DNA of 64,000 nucleotides from Pseudomonas sp. NFR16 (GCF_900108875.1 NZ_FNYJ01000009.1:1-64000), one strand, 5' to 3'. Shown: positions 45,972 to 56,255, counted from the first letter of the stretch. Numbers and translations: made by a program. Notes: generated from the sequence alone by a model not told the origin.

Positions 45972-46994
45972 TTACACGCCACCGCTAAGCATCGGAAAAT
46001 CTGATTGATGCCACGTAGGGTAGGACGGTTGCTGTGCACTAGCAGTGTTTAGACTGGCAAGTTGCTCGGTGTTCAGGTTCCAACCGATGGCCCCTAAATT
46101 TTCCAACAACTGCGCCTCATTACGTGCACCAATTAAAATACTTGACACCGACGCTTGCTGCAGCAGCCAGTTAAGTGCGATTTGCGGAACGGACTTGCCA
46201 GTTTGCTCAGCGATTACATCAATCGCATCGATGATCCGGAACAGACGCTCTTCAGGAGCTTGCGGGCCAGTCCCTGCAATATCATATGCCCTGGTTCCCG
46301 GTTGCGCCGATTGATCGCGCCGAATCTTACCGGTTAATTTGCCCCACCCAAGTGGGCTCCAGATGATGGCCCCCACACCTTGATCTAGCCCCAGCGGCTG
46401 CAACTCCCACTCATAGTCGCGGTTCAAAAGTGAATAGTAGGCCTGATGCGCAATATAACGGGCGTAGCCATGGCGCTCTGAGCATGCAAGCGATTTCATC
46501 AGGTGCCACCCGGAGAAGTTCGAGGCCCCGATATACCTCACTTTACCGTCGCGCACCAGTTGATCCAGAGTGCTGAGTGTCTCTTCAACAGGCGTGTTCA
46601 AATCTTGGCCGTGGAGCTGCAGCAAATCGATGCGATCGGTGCCGAGGCGGGCTAGCGCTTTATCGACGCCATCGATCAGATGCATCCGCGAGGAACCATA
46701 GTCATTCGGGCCCTCGCCGGTTGGAAACGTGAGTTTTGTCGAGATCAGCAATCTGTCACGCTTGCCCTTGATCGCTTCACCAAGAATGCTCTCGGATAGC
46801 CCATCGGAGTACACATCAGCACTGTCGAACAGGGAAACCCCGTGATCGAGGCAAATATCAATCAAGCGCGATGCAGCGTTGGCGGTTGTTGAACCAAATC
46901 CCTTAAAAAATTCATTTCCGCCCCCGAAGCTGGCCGTACCAAAGCTAAGAACCGGAACTCGAAGACCTGACTTTCCCAAATGACGATAAATCAC
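45972..46994 (-). CDS. Aldo/keto reductase
   Basis: 340 residues, (beta/alpha)8 barrel. Catalytic tetrad visible: Asp/Tyr in FDSADVYSDG (~55-64), Lys in LLISTKLTFP, His in LLQLHGQDLN. NADP-binding C-terminal loop GARNEAQLLENLGAIGWNL. Likely reduces reactive aldehydes with NADPH in the cytoplasm. First of a run of stress/detoxification genes on the minus strand. Confidence 0.9.
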   Translation of the reverse strand: MIYRHLGKSGLRVPVLSFGTASFGGGNEFFKGFGSTTANAASRLIDICLDHGVSLFDSADVYSDGLSESILGEAIKGKRDRLLISTKLTFPTGEGPNDYGSSRMHLIDGVDKALARLGTDRIDLLQLHGQDLNTPVEETLSTLDQLVRDGKVRYIGASNFSGWHLMKSLACSERHGYARYIAHQAYYSLLNRDYEWELQPLGLDQGVGAIIWSPLGWGKLTGKIRRDQSAQPGTRAYDIAGTGPQAPEERLFRIIDAIDVIAEQTGKSVPQIALNWLLQQASVSSILIGARNEAQLLENLGAIGWNLNTEQLASLNTASAQQPSYPTWHQSDFPMLSGGV

Positions 46995-47065
46995 GGCGAT
47001 TCCTCACAAAAATTATTGGCGTTCAACTGAAACACACCGCTCTTGCAGCCTAGAGCGGTCATTTA

Positions 47066-47497
47066 TTAGCTAACTAGCGTAGCTTCTAAGCTAATTTCGG
47101 CGTTGAAAAGCTTTGATACTGGGCAATGAAGCTTTGCCAACGTTGCCAACTGCTGAAATTGATCGTTACTTATCTCGGGGATACTCGCCGTTAGATCCAA
47201 CGAGATGGACGTGATTGCAAAACCTTTTTCGACGGATTCAATGGCAACGGTTGCGGAGGTCTCCAAATGACTGGCAGTGAATCCTTCTTCTCCAAGAATC
47301 ATTGAAAACGCCATGGTAAAGCACGCGGAATGCGCCGCGCCAATGAGTTCCTCTGGGTTGGTGCCTGGTCTGGTATCGAAACGGGTGCTCACTGCGTACG
47401 GATATTCTGACAAGGCTTTACTAGCGGTTGAAACTGAGCCACCACCATCCTTGAAACCGCCTTGCCATTTTGCAGAACCAATTCTTTTAATTTTCAC
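47066..47497 (-). CDS. osmC: OsmC-family peroxiredoxin
   Basis: 143 residues from a GTG at 47497, which has AAGGAG six bases upstream; the ATG further up is not used in this reading. OsmC pattern: SAKWQGGFKDGGGSVSTASK, NPEELIGAAHSACFTMAFS (first Cys, ~56) and HCPVSKLF (second Cys, ~121). Reduces organic hydroperoxides using the two cysteines. A second, different OsmC is at 59300. Confidence 0.9.
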   Translation of the reverse strand: MKIKRIGSAKWQGGFKDGGGSVSTASKALSEYPYAVSTRFDTRPGTNPEELIGAAHSACFTMAFSMILGEEGFTASHLETSATVAIESVEKGFAITSISLDLTASIPEISNDQFQQLATLAKLHCPVSKLFNAEISLEATLVS

Positions 47498-47566
47498 GAT
47501 AAACTCCTTAGCGCGGAAGAGCAGCGAGGTATTGATTACCAAAATTTCAGAGCAAAAAAACTCCAT

Positions 47567-48553
47567 TCACTGCAAGAAGTCCTTGAGATGGACAAGCAGC
47601 TCGGCCGGCTTTTCTTCGGAAATGAAGTGGCCACTACCCTCCACCCGGAAGGTCTGAGAGTTCTCCGCCTGAGCATCCAAAGCACTCTTTAGACGGGGAT
47701 AACCTGGCCCTCCCAGGCCCAATACAGGCATTTGAATTTTGGAGTAGGTTTCGTTGTCTTTAATGTCCTGATCGAACGCTTGATACCATCCATTTCCCGC
47801 GCGTATTGCGTCTCGGCTGGAATACGCCGCCGCATATACAGCACGATCGCGTTTATCAATAGCGGATTCGTTCTTCAGCATATAACGGAAGAACCAGGCC
47901 TGTTCTATACCGGCGCGACCTTCCAATAAATCTTCTGGAAGGCCTTTCACTTGGTGGAATGCAAACCACCAAAGGTAAGGGTGATTCTCATCGATCTTTT
48001 CATTGAACGTTCCGGACTCCGGAAGCATCGGAATTTTCAGATAACCGGCGCTTGGATGAGCGACATCAAGCATCACGAGCTTTCTCACCTGGTCGGGATG
48101 GTTGGCCGCAAGACTGAAAGCCACCATTGCTCCGATGTCATGGCCCACCACGTCGGCCTTCTCGAAACCCAACTGACGGATCAATTCAGAGATGTCTTTC
48201 GCCATGCTTTTCTTGTCATAGCCGCCAGCTGGTTTGGACGAAGAGCCCATGCCTCTAAAATCCACAGACACCACACGGTGCGTCTTGGCCAACTCCGGCA
48301 TAATCTTATGGTATGCCCACCATGTTTCCGGCCAACCAGGAAGCAGTATCACTGGCTCGCCCTTCCCTCCACTTACGTAATGCAGCCGTACCCCATTTAC
48401 CTCTGCATACCCATTACTGAAGCCGGGCAGGGCTTTCACCAGCGCCGCATCAGAAATGTCCTTTCGCTCGGATGCATAAGCAAGCGAAGCCAACGCAACC
48501 AAGGTAGAGGCCAGAGCGAGATGCCCGAGTGCGCGAATTGGTTTGATCAACAT
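47567..48553 (-). CDS. Exported epoxide-hydrolase-like alpha/beta hydrolase
   Basis: 328 residues. Signal peptide 1-28 (LALASTLVALASLAYA|S). Oxyanion HGxP-type motif LLPGWPETWWAY (~70), nucleophile Asp in VVGHDIGAMVAFSLA (~140), acid/base His in GSGHFISEEKP near the end. Asp instead of Ser at the elbow is that of epoxide hydrolases and haloalkane dehalogenases. Periplasmic, related in build to Cif-type hydrolases of Pseudomonas; substrate unknown. Confidence 0.87.
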   Translation of the reverse strand: MLIKPIRALGHLALASTLVALASLAYASERKDISDAALVKALPGFSNGYAEVNGVRLHYVSGGKGEPVILLPGWPETWWAYHKIMPELAKTHRVVSVDFRGMGSSSKPAGGYDKKSMAKDISELIRQLGFEKADVVGHDIGAMVAFSLAANHPDQVRKLVMLDVAHPSAGYLKIPMLPESGTFNEKIDENHPYLWWFAFHQVKGLPEDLLEGRAGIEQAWFFRYMLKNESAIDKRDRAVYAAAYSSRDAIRAGNGWYQAFDQDIKDNETYSKIQMPVLGLGGPGYPRLKSALDAQAENSQTFRVEGSGHFISEEKPAELLVHLKDFLQ

Positions 48554-48667
48554 CGGTAAACCCGCCTTTTATTTTAGGGTCTTCAAAACTCAGTGTCTGA
48601 GCTAACACCTTGGTTTCCAGCGTGCCCCCTTGAAGCATTCGGAAGCGCAGCCAAGCGTTTACAAAAA

Positions 48668-49141
48668 TCACCGGGTCAAACAGTCATAACAGAGCTCGCC
48701 GGCGAGCTCCCGTGCTTTCATACGATCCCATTTATCCGCCGCCACAGCGCCGGTCTTCGTGTTGTTGGAGCCATCCGAGGCAAGCCCGCGTTCAACACGA
48801 CTGTCGGCCACGGCTCCTGCGCCGACGTGGTCAGCACCATCCGAAGCCAGGGAATGCGCACTGACGTGATCCGCACCGTCCGATGCCAACGAATGCGCAC
48901 TGACATGATCTGCGCCATCCGATGCCAGCGAATGCGCACGAACATGATCCGCACCGTCCGATGCCAGCGAATGCGCACGAACATGATCCGCGCCGTCAGA
49001 TGCGACGGATCGAGGTCTCACATGATCGGCTCCGCTCTCTGCCACCACAGGAGGCAAAGTGTCATCATCAGCTGCGTTGGCAATGGCATTCCCGAAACCA
49101 ACCATCGAGATCAAAACTATATAAGCAACTATTTTGTTCAT
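48668..49141 (-). CDS. Secreted 13-residue-repeat protein
   Basis: 157 residues. Signal peptide (MNKIVAYIVLISMVGFGNAI ANA). The mature part is built of about five tandem 13-residue units, ASDGADHVRAHSL, with R/S changes at one position, then weaker copies and a C-terminal ELAGELCYDCLTR. At DNA level the units are 39 bp (about 48815-49035). Similar D-G-S-D-R repeat exoproteins occur in Pseudomonas; function unknown. It lies directly downstream of the catalase gene on the same strand, 54 bases away. Confidence 0.8.
   Translation of the reverse strand: MNKIVAYIVLISMVGFGNAIANAADDDTLPPVVAESGADHVRPRSVASDGADHVRAHSLASDGADHVRAHSLASDGADHVSAHSLASDGADHVSAHSLASDGADHVGAGAVADSRVERGLASDGSNNTKTGAVAADKWDRMKARELAGELCYDCLTR
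48815..49035. repeat. 39-bp tandem repeat array inside the secreted-protein gene
   Basis: About five units containing CGATGCCAGCGAATGCGCAC, encoding the 13-residue repeats. Length in multiples of 39 keeps the frame, so copy number can vary between strains. Confidence 0.75.
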
Positions 49142-49195
49142 AACATTGTGACGCCTATAGAAACATTGCGTTGCGCATCTAAAAAACATCATCGG

Positions 49196-50647
49196 CTACA
49201 GAGCTTGCATTTCGCTGATAAGCTCAGCAATAAACAAACCATAGGCAGGATCAGCCTGATAAAAATGCTTAAGTTGTCGATCTACTACTTCCTTAGACAC
49301 ACCGCGCATAGCGCCAGCGATGTTAAGAACCAAAGCGGACTTTTGTTCCTCACTCATCAAATTGAACAATTTACCAGCTTGGCTGTAGTAGTCCGCGTCC
49401 TCACGGTGATCGTATCGCCCCGCTACGCCGCGCAGTGACAGCCCTGGTTCCGCAAATGCACTGTCTTGTTTCGGCGATTCAGCGTAGCTGTTGGGTTCAT
49501 AATTCGGTGAACTTGCGCCGTTAGAACCAAAGCGCATCGAGCCGTCACGCTGATAGGTATTGACAGGGCTCACCGGCGCGTTGATAGGCAACTGTTGATG
49601 GTTTGTACCGACCCGGTAACGTTGCGCATCTGCGTAAGCGAACACTCTCCCCTGCAGCATCTTATCCGGAGAAAGCCCTACTCCCGGCACCATATTGCTA
49701 GGTGCAAATGCAGCCTGCTCGACTTCTTCAAAATAATTGAGAGGATTTCGATTCAGCTCAAGTTCGCCGACTTCGATTAACGGATATTCTTTTTGAGACC
49801 ATACCTTGGTGACGTCGAATGGATTTTCAACGTGGGTTTCTGCCTGATGCTCGGTCATCAGTTGAATGCAGACACGCCACTTCGGGAAGTCCCCACGCTC
49901 GATTGCCGAAAACAGATCTCGCTGCGCATAGTCTGGATCGGTGCCCGCCAAGCGCGCAGCCTCAGATGGCGCCAGGTTCCTAATGCCTTGTAGGGTCTTG
50001 AAATGCCATTTGACCCAAAAACGAGCGCCCGAACTGTTGACGAGACTGTACGTGTGGCTTCCGAAACCATGCATGTGGCGGTAGCCATCTGGGATTCCGC
50101 GATCAGAAAATAGCGTAGTTATCTGATGAAGCGCTTCAGGCGAGTGAGACCAAAAATCCCACATCATCTGCGCATCTTTGAGGTTGGTCTGTGGGTCACG
50201 TTTCTGGGTATGAATAAAATCAGGAAACTTCAATGGATCACGAATAAAAAACACGGGCGTGTTATTGCCGACGATATCCCAGTTGCCTTCCTCGGTATAA
50301 AATTTGACCGCGAAGCCACGAGGATCACGTTCAGTATCCGCAGAACCACGCTCTCCGCCTACAGTCGAAAATCGGATAAAGATCGGCGTCTGTTTTCCAA
50401 CGGCGGAGAAAATATTAGCTGAGGTATATTGACTGATATTGCGGCTAACAGTGAATGTACCGTGTGCTCCTGAACCTTTAGCATGCACACGGCGTTCAGG
50501 GATATTCTCACGATTGAAATGAGCCAGTTTCTCAACCAAATGAAAATCATCAAGCAGGAGTGGGCCTCGCGCACCGGCAGAGCGAGAGTTCTGATTATCA
50601 GCAACTGGCGAGCCGCCAGCAGTTGTAAGAACGTTCGGTTTAGTCAT
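49196..50647 (-). CDS. katA: Monofunctional haem catalase (small subunit, clade III)
   Basis: 483 residues. Catalytic His55 in RRVHAKGSGAHG, Asn128 in IVGNNTPVFFIRDP, proximal haem Tyr338 in RVFAYADAQRYRVG. The length and QLPINAPVSPVNTYQRDGSM segment match small-subunit catalases such as KatA/KatE-type of Pseudomonas. No signal peptide, hence cytoplasmic. It destroys hydrogen peroxide. Gene symbol is by type; which core katalogue name applies cannot be fixed. Confidence 0.93.
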   Translation of the reverse strand: MTKPNVLTTAGGSPVADNQNSRSAGARGPLLLDDFHLVEKLAHFNRENIPERRVHAKGSGAHGTFTVSRNISQYTSANIFSAVGKQTPIFIRFSTVGGERGSADTERDPRGFAVKFYTEEGNWDIVGNNTPVFFIRDPLKFPDFIHTQKRDPQTNLKDAQMMWDFWSHSPEALHQITTLFSDRGIPDGYRHMHGFGSHTYSLVNSSGARFWVKWHFKTLQGIRNLAPSEAARLAGTDPDYAQRDLFSAIERGDFPKWRVCIQLMTEHQAETHVENPFDVTKVWSQKEYPLIEVGELELNRNPLNYFEEVEQAAFAPSNMVPGVGLSPDKMLQGRVFAYADAQRYRVGTNHQQLPINAPVSPVNTYQRDGSMRFGSNGASSPNYEPNSYAESPKQDSAFAEPGLSLRGVAGRYDHREDADYYSQAGKLFNLMSEEQKSALVLNIAGAMRGVSKEVVDRQLKHFYQADPAYGLFIAELISEMQAL

Positions 50648-50714
50648 CTCTTATTCACCAATATGTATTATTAACAAAACCACGATTGAAACTTAATCAA
50701 TCGTCTTGACGAAT

Positions 50715-51413
50715 TCATCGGTATCCGAGAATCATGGAGCATCTAGAACGAAGCCAGCGGGTGGAGGGACTGTCATCTGCACCTGCTCGCCAAGACATGA
50801 ACAGTCCAAAATTGCCTTCTTGAATCGGCATCAATTCAGAACGCAGGCCTCCCCTCTTGACCAACTGTTCACCCACGTAATCAGGTACGATCGCTAGGTA
50901 ATCAGTTCTTTCCAACACACTCGGCAGATTTTCGAAGTGAGGAATTTCTAAAGAGACCTTTCTGTTGTGGCCGAGCTCTCGCATCATGTCGTTAATCTGC
51001 AGGTCGACATTGATCGAATAGTTGACAGATGCGTGGGAGCGATAGCAGATCTCTTTCAATGACAATGGCCCAGGCCCAGTGTCGGCACGGAGAACCACAG
51101 ACTTACTAGTTCGCAACAGCTGCGTATTTGCGAGGCGGTGACTCCGCGAGTCTAAGCCAATTCCGAACGAAATCTCCCCAGAAGCCAGCAATGACGGCAT
51201 TGCTGATGGGTCTACTCGCTGAACGCATAAGGGAACCTTAGGCATTTCAATGCGCAATTTGCACAGAAGCGACTGTAGAAAAACATATTCCACGTCCGTG
51301 GATACGCCTACGCGCAGCTTCTTTGAAAACCTCATAGGGTCTTCAGAAAAAGGGGTGGCTTTCAACGCTGAAGTTTTCATCATTCTACCTACCTGCGCGT
51401 ATAGGTTCGGCAC
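50715..51413 (-). pseudogene. LysR-type regulator lacking its DNA-binding domain
   Basis: 232 residues that begin in the linker helix (LYAQVGRMMKTSALKA) and then form a full LysR effector domain (KKLRVGVSTDVEYVFLQSLL ... LPSVLERTDYLAIVP ... SWRAGADDSPSTRWLRSR). Only ~190 bases separate it from the next gene, too few for the missing ~65-residue HTH. It is either a dead fragment or a dimerising regulator without DNA binding. Placed upstream of katA. Confidence 0.75.
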
Positions 51414-51601
51414 TCAGCTCAAGCAGAACCTAATGCACGTACTTAACCGCTAGCCGGGCTAACTAGCTGAGAAGTCACAGTAGAACATTTACAACTCAGA
51501 TTCATCATACAATGGTATTAGCGATCAGATATAAAATAAACAGCAGACGAAGAAGTACCCACTACGATAACAGAGCGTCAATTAACGTTACCGACCAAGA
51601 A

Positions 51602-53074
51602 CTAGTTCGTCATAAATGCATCATTTTTGCGCATTCCCTCCCTCAGTTCATATGAAGGTAAACGAAAACCAACAGCAACCCATCCAGCCGACTCATTTTC
51701 AGCCCAGATCTGGCCTTCATGTGCCTCAATTATAGACTTGCATATTGAAAGACCTACCCCCATGCCTGAGGATTTGGTCGTGAAAAATGGCGAGAAAACG
51801 TTTACGACATCCTGATCGGGTATACCACCCCCGTTATCTCGCACGATCAGTTCCAGATGATCTGCGTCACCGCGCTTAATACAGACGACTATCTTTCGAC
51901 CGTGATCACGCGTCGCGCATAGAGACTGCATTGCATTCAGTACTAAATTGATAATAACTTGCTGTAGCTGCACCTTGTCTCCGTAGATGCTGACCGGAGA
52001 AGCTTCGGTCTCGGTGCTGACTGTCACTTTGTTGATATAAAGCTCTCGCTCAACTAGCAGTAATGACTCGGCCAGCAGACTGTCGAGCTCAAGCTTTTCT
52101 TGAAAAATTTTTCCCTTCTTCGAAAGGTCTCGCACCCGCCGTATGACATCAGCGGCACGTTGAGCTTGCGCTCCAATCCTTTCAACAGCTTTTGTGACCT
52201 CATGAAAGTCGGGTGGGACTCGACCCAGCCAACGCAGGCCAGCTTGAGAATCCGTTAACACCGCCGCGAGCGGCTGATTCACCTCATGTGCAATGGAGGC
52301 CGCCAACTCTCCCAACATTGTCACCCTGGTGATGTGGGCCAACTCGGCCTGGCTCCGATGCAAAGCCTCTTCTGCTTTTCGAGTAGTGGTGATGTCCATC
52401 AGAGCCCCAATGAACTCACACTCATGCCCCGTGATCTCGTATTGCCTGGCCCACATTTGAAGGTACTTGATTCGGCCGTCCGCCATGACAAGACGAAACT
52501 CCACTTCGACCTGGCTTTGGCTAGCACACACATCCTCCAACATGGATCTCAGACGCTGCTGGTCATCTGGGTGAGTAACCCCAAGCATCAAATCCAGAGT
52601 CGGCGACACCGCTTTGTTGAATTCAAAGATTCTTTTGGCTTCCTCCGACCAGTACATGTCAGTTGACGGGACACGGAACCCGATGCTCCCAGTCAGGCTT
52701 AGTTGCTGCGCACCCGCCAAGAATGCCTGGCTTCGCGCTAAAAGCTGCAGTTGCGCCCTGAGCTGCTCCCGACTTGCGCTACTTTTTAATGCCAGCAACG
52801 AAGCGATGCCGATAGCCGCAATGCTGATCCCGCCTCTTCCACAGGACTCATCACTGCACTCCACGCCATGAGATATGATGAACGCGATAATCGTCAAAAT
52901 GATGCATAAACAGGTGATGCCGAGCAGCATTTTTTTCGAAAAAAGATCGACCGAGATCAAAATTACGAGAACATAAAGCACCGCCACAGCAATATCGAGC
53001 GAACTGAACACGTCCACTAGGAATATGACAACTGCGATAAGCAGTGCTCCGGCTTTTTTCCAGTCAGAAGACAT
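51602..53074 (-). CDS. Second FixL/TtrS-like sensor kinase (orphan)
   Basis: 490 residues, same architecture as the kinase at 43372: several N-terminal helices (8-70), a PAS domain (~115-235), His263 in SIAHEVNQPLAAVLTDSQAG, HATPase with NLVLNAMQSL, DNGGGIPDQDV and GMGVGLSICKSI. No response regulator is adjacent, so it may signal to the FixJ-type regulator 8 kb away. The similarity indicates a duplication or two independent acquisitions. Confidence 0.9.
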   Translation of the reverse strand: MSSDWKKAGALLIAVVIFLVDVFSSLDIAVAVLYVLVILISVDLFSKKMLLGITCLCIILTIIAFIISHGVECSDESCGRGGISIAAIGIASLLALKSSASREQLRAQLQLLARSQAFLAGAQQLSLTGSIGFRVPSTDMYWSEEAKRIFEFNKAVSPTLDLMLGVTHPDDQQRLRSMLEDVCASQSQVEVEFRLVMADGRIKYLQMWARQYEITGHECEFIGALMDITTTRKAEEALHRSQAELAHITRVTMLGELAASIAHEVNQPLAAVLTDSQAGLRWLGRVPPDFHEVTKAVERIGAQAQRAADVIRRVRDLSKKGKIFQEKLELDSLLAESLLLVERELYINKVTVSTETEASPVSIYGDKVQLQQVIINLVLNAMQSLCATRDHGRKIVVCIKRGDADHLELIVRDNGGGIPDQDVVNVFSPFFTTKSSGMGVGLSICKSIIEAHEGQIWAENESAGWVAVGFRLPSYELREGMRKNDAFMTN

Positions 53075-53109
53075 GGCGAGAGCCCTCGCAGATTCTTAAT
53101 TTCATGAAC

Positions 53110-54447
53110 TCACGCCGCATTGGAGCTCTTACCTACAAAGGAGAGGTTTTCAATCTCTGACACCGACTCTCTCCTAGCAGAAGTTGAAATGGCCAATGCG
53201 ACCAGCGCGGCAATAAAACACAACAGCCCAGCAATAAAAAAGGAGGGTGTGTAGGTGGCCAGGAGCGTACGGATTAACCCTGCCCCATACGCAGCAAATG
53301 CCGCGCCTAGCTGATGAGCTGCGAAGATCCACCCGAAGACAACATTTGCCCGCTGAACTCCAAATGTGGCAGCGGTGATCTTGATTGTTGGCGGAACTGT
53401 TGCAATCCAGTCCAATCCGTACAAGACCGCAAAAATGGAAAGACCCGAGATGGCAAAATCCGTGAACGGAAGCACTATGAGAGATACGCCACGCAAGCCG
53501 TAATACACAAAAAGAAGCTTGCGATTATCGTAGCGATCGGAAAGCCAGCCAGATCCCACAGTACCCACAAAATCAAAAAGTCCCATCAATGCGAGCATGC
53601 TTGCAGCAGTCGTTGCGACGAGACCGAAATCTCCACACATTGATACGAAGTGAGTTTGAATCAAGCCAGCTGTGGAAGCCCCACATATGAAAAAAGTCGC
53701 GAAAAGGATCCAGAATGTAAGGGATGCCGAAACATCTCGCAGTGTCACCAAAGGCACCAAGAGCATTTGACCCAAACTTGTTCGGGGCGTGTTTGCAGCC
53801 ACAACAGTAGTGGTCTCACCGTACAGAGCAAGCCCAAGGTCAGCAGGATGGTCGCGCATCAATGACCAAACAGCCCCCGCCGCGAGCACCAACATCAGGC
53901 AGACAAAGAAAAGCGCCGACCTCCAGCCGAAATTCTCCGTCAATTTTGCCAGTAGAGGAAGAAACACCAGTTGCCCGGTCGCCGAGCTTGCAGCAAGGAT
54001 TCCAACTATCAGACCTCGCCGCGCAGAAAACCAGCGAGTCGCAACGGTAGCGCCCAGCACCATCGCCGTTAAGCCCGTCCCAAGCCCCACAAGCACGCCC
54101 CAGAAAAACACGAGCTCCCAAAATTGCGTCATCACGTAAAGAGACAGTACAAATCCTGCGATGACGGTCGCCAGCGCCACCATGATCACTCGGCGCATGC
54201 CGAAATGATTCATGAAAGCAGCAGCAAATGGGCCCATTAGACCGAACAGAACAAATCGAATAGCCAATGCAGATGAGATATCTGCCGTCTGCCAGCCAAA
54301 CTCAGCTTTGAGGGGCTGAATAAAAACACCTGGTGCGCCCACCGCCCCCGCCATCACCAACATCGTCAAGAACGTCACCGCCGCAATCACCCAGCTGTAA
54401 TGAATATTCTGACGGGCCATTGATCTGGCTACTAATGATGAAAGCAT
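53110..54447 (-). CDS. MFS transporter (MCT/OFA-like)
   Basis: 445 residues, 12 predicted membrane helices. First helix HYSWVIAAVTFLTMLVMAGAV with the signature GVFIQPLKAEFGW, and the MFS motif A-like loop MNHFGMRRVIM. This N-terminal pattern fits monocarboxylate or oxalate/formate-type permeases rather than drug exporters. Start near 54447; it lies just after the orphan kinase (35 bases between), possibly one transcript. Confidence 0.88.
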   Translation of the reverse strand: MLSSLVARSMARQNIHYSWVIAAVTFLTMLVMAGAVGAPGVFIQPLKAEFGWQTADISSALAIRFVLFGLMGPFAAAFMNHFGMRRVIMVALATVIAGFVLSLYVMTQFWELVFFWGVLVGLGTGLTAMVLGATVATRWFSARRGLIVGILAASSATGQLVFLPLLAKLTENFGWRSALFFVCLMLVLAAGAVWSLMRDHPADLGLALYGETTTVVAANTPRTSLGQMLLVPLVTLRDVSASLTFWILFATFFICGASTAGLIQTHFVSMCGDFGLVATTAASMLALMGLFDFVGTVGSGWLSDRYDNRKLLFVYYGLRGVSLIVLPFTDFAISGLSIFAVLYGLDWIATVPPTIKITAATFGVQRANVVFGWIFAAHQLGAAFAAYGAGLIRTLLATYTPSFFIAGLLCFIAALVALAISTSARRESVSEIENLSFVGKSSNAA

Positions 54448-54673
54448 GGTTCAACCCTTGGTAGACTGATGGCTCACATAATATGTCACTCATCATTTAT
54501 TATATATTTAACGCATCATCTATTTGAAGCAGGGTCTCATACGAGAGGACAGCCTACTACTGAGCGCAGATGTCGCTTTAATTATTAAACCTGCATTACT
54601 CATGCGTCAAGCAATAGTTGCTTTAATTGATGAAGCATCGATAGCTGGCTTAATCTAATCGATTCTGACGCGC

Positions 54674-56254
54674 TCAAGCCGGTGGAGGGCGAAGGGTAGC
54701 AATCAAAAATAACCCCATAACTGCGGTCGCAGCCGCAAGCAGAAAAGCATCGGAATAGGCCAAGGTCTGGGCTTGCGCCCTTACCTGGCCGGCCAACAAC
54801 GCCGTCCCACGAGCTGTATTGAGTGGATCCCCGACTCCAAATCGGGACAGGGTGCCATGGGTAAATCCAGACAAACGCTCCACGAGTGACGAGTCTCCCG
54901 CCACAACATGCATTCCCAACAAATTGGAGTGTATTTGGGTCGAGACCCTGGCAAAGCTCTGCACGAGGGCACTTGCCAATTCCCCCCCCATGAGCCTGGC
55001 AGTCTGAATGACGGCCCCAAAAGTAATGACGAGGACAGGGTTGAGATGTCGGACGGTATAAAAGATCAAGGACGTGAGAACCATGGTCTGACCAATTGCC
55101 TGCATCAACATCGATGGGATGAACTCACTTTCCGACCAGAGCGATGTCAGTCTGCTAGCAAGAATGCAAGCTGTGAGAATCAAGCTCATTCCAATAGTCA
55201 TCAAAATGCGGGCATCTACGTATCGCAGGATTACACCGACACAAGGCCCGATCAAAAACTGCGGCAATGCCACCCATAGGAGGATTTCGCCAACTTGTTG
55301 TGGTCGAAATCCCGCGACTTGGGTTAAAAATTGCGGGACGATAAAGTTGCTGCTGAGTACTAGCAAGCGCGCGGTGACTAGAAGCAACACCAATGGAATG
55401 ATATTGCGCGCCAGAAGGAACCGGAAATCAATAAATGCTTGAGGATTTTTATAGCCGTGGACGATAAACGCAACGATTAGTCCCCCTCCCCCTACCAGCA
55501 GCCCAACCACGAGGCCTGAAGAGCCCCAGTCCAAACGGTTACCCTGATCCAATGCAGCATAAACGAGTGAGAAGCCCAAGCCAGCGAACGCCATCCCCCA
55601 ATAGTCACCCTTTCCCTTTACATCTTGCTTGATCGGCTCTCGCGGTATTCCGAAATAAACGCAGATCACCAATGCAATTGCCAAGGGGAGGTTTTGCCAA
55701 AAAATCCATTCCCACCCGCCGTGATCCAGATGCCACCCTTCAAGTGTCGCCGCGATGTTGAGGGACAGCTCCAGATTCATGGCATATACACTAATGCCGA
55801 GGGGCCACAGGTGCTTTGGCAAATTCCTCACGACCACGCCAATGGCCAGGGGCACAAACGTTCCCGATCCCAAGCCAGCTAAAAAATGCAATACGAGAAA
55901 GCCTTCAAGCTCTCTGCACATTGGCAGAAGCAACTCGGCAAAGCCAAAAACCAAGGTTCCCGTCAGCAAAACCCGCCTCGGCCCATAGACCAGCCCAAGC
56001 CAGACAGCTAATGGCCCCATCAACATTTGTGCTGAGCTGAACGAGGTCGTGATCCAAGCCCGCTCGTCAAAACTCGCGCCTAATGCACCGCCAATATCAG
56101 CAACCCCAAAATTAGTGAGCCGGCTAGACAGCGTAGACACAAATGCCGCGAGTATTACCGCGAGAATCCCGATCCAGGGTCGAGTTGACTCGTTTCGCAT
56201 TCCATCGGACAAATGCAAGAGGTTGATCAGCGGGTTTTTGCTCGCAAATGCCAT
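54674..56254 (-). CDS. DHA2-type drug exporter (EmrB-like)
   Basis: 526 residues from MAFASKNPL at 56254, immediately after the EmrA stop (1 base apart); a start at MRNESTRPW 18 codons in is possible. About 14 membrane helices, with ITTSFSSAQMLMGPLAVWLG, GPRRVLLTGTLVFGFAE and GLGSGTFVPLAIGVV as DHA2 signatures. With EmrA and an outer-membrane channel it would pump hydrophobic toxicants. The third gene of the WrbA-EmrA-EmrB operon. Confidence 0.9.
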   Translation of the reverse strand: MAFASKNPLINLLHLSDGMRNESTRPWIGILAVILAAFVSTLSSRLTNFGVADIGGALGASFDERAWITTSFSSAQMLMGPLAVWLGLVYGPRRVLLTGTLVFGFAELLLPMCRELEGFLVLHFLAGLGSGTFVPLAIGVVVRNLPKHLWPLGISVYAMNLELSLNIAATLEGWHLDHGGWEWIFWQNLPLAIALVICVYFGIPREPIKQDVKGKGDYWGMAFAGLGFSLVYAALDQGNRLDWGSSGLVVGLLVGGGGLIVAFIVHGYKNPQAFIDFRFLLARNIIPLVLLLVTARLLVLSSNFIVPQFLTQVAGFRPQQVGEILLWVALPQFLIGPCVGVILRYVDARILMTIGMSLILTACILASRLTSLWSESEFIPSMLMQAIGQTMVLTSLIFYTVRHLNPVLVITFGAVIQTARLMGGELASALVQSFARVSTQIHSNLLGMHVVAGDSSLVERLSGFTHGTLSRFGVGDPLNTARGTALLAGQVRAQAQTLAYSDAFLLAAATAVMGLFLIATLRPPPA

Positions 56255-56255
56255 G

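Noticed and set aside
48815..49035. CRISPR array
   Set aside because: The 39-bp units are contiguous with no unique spacers and encode a clean 13-residue protein repeat in frame.
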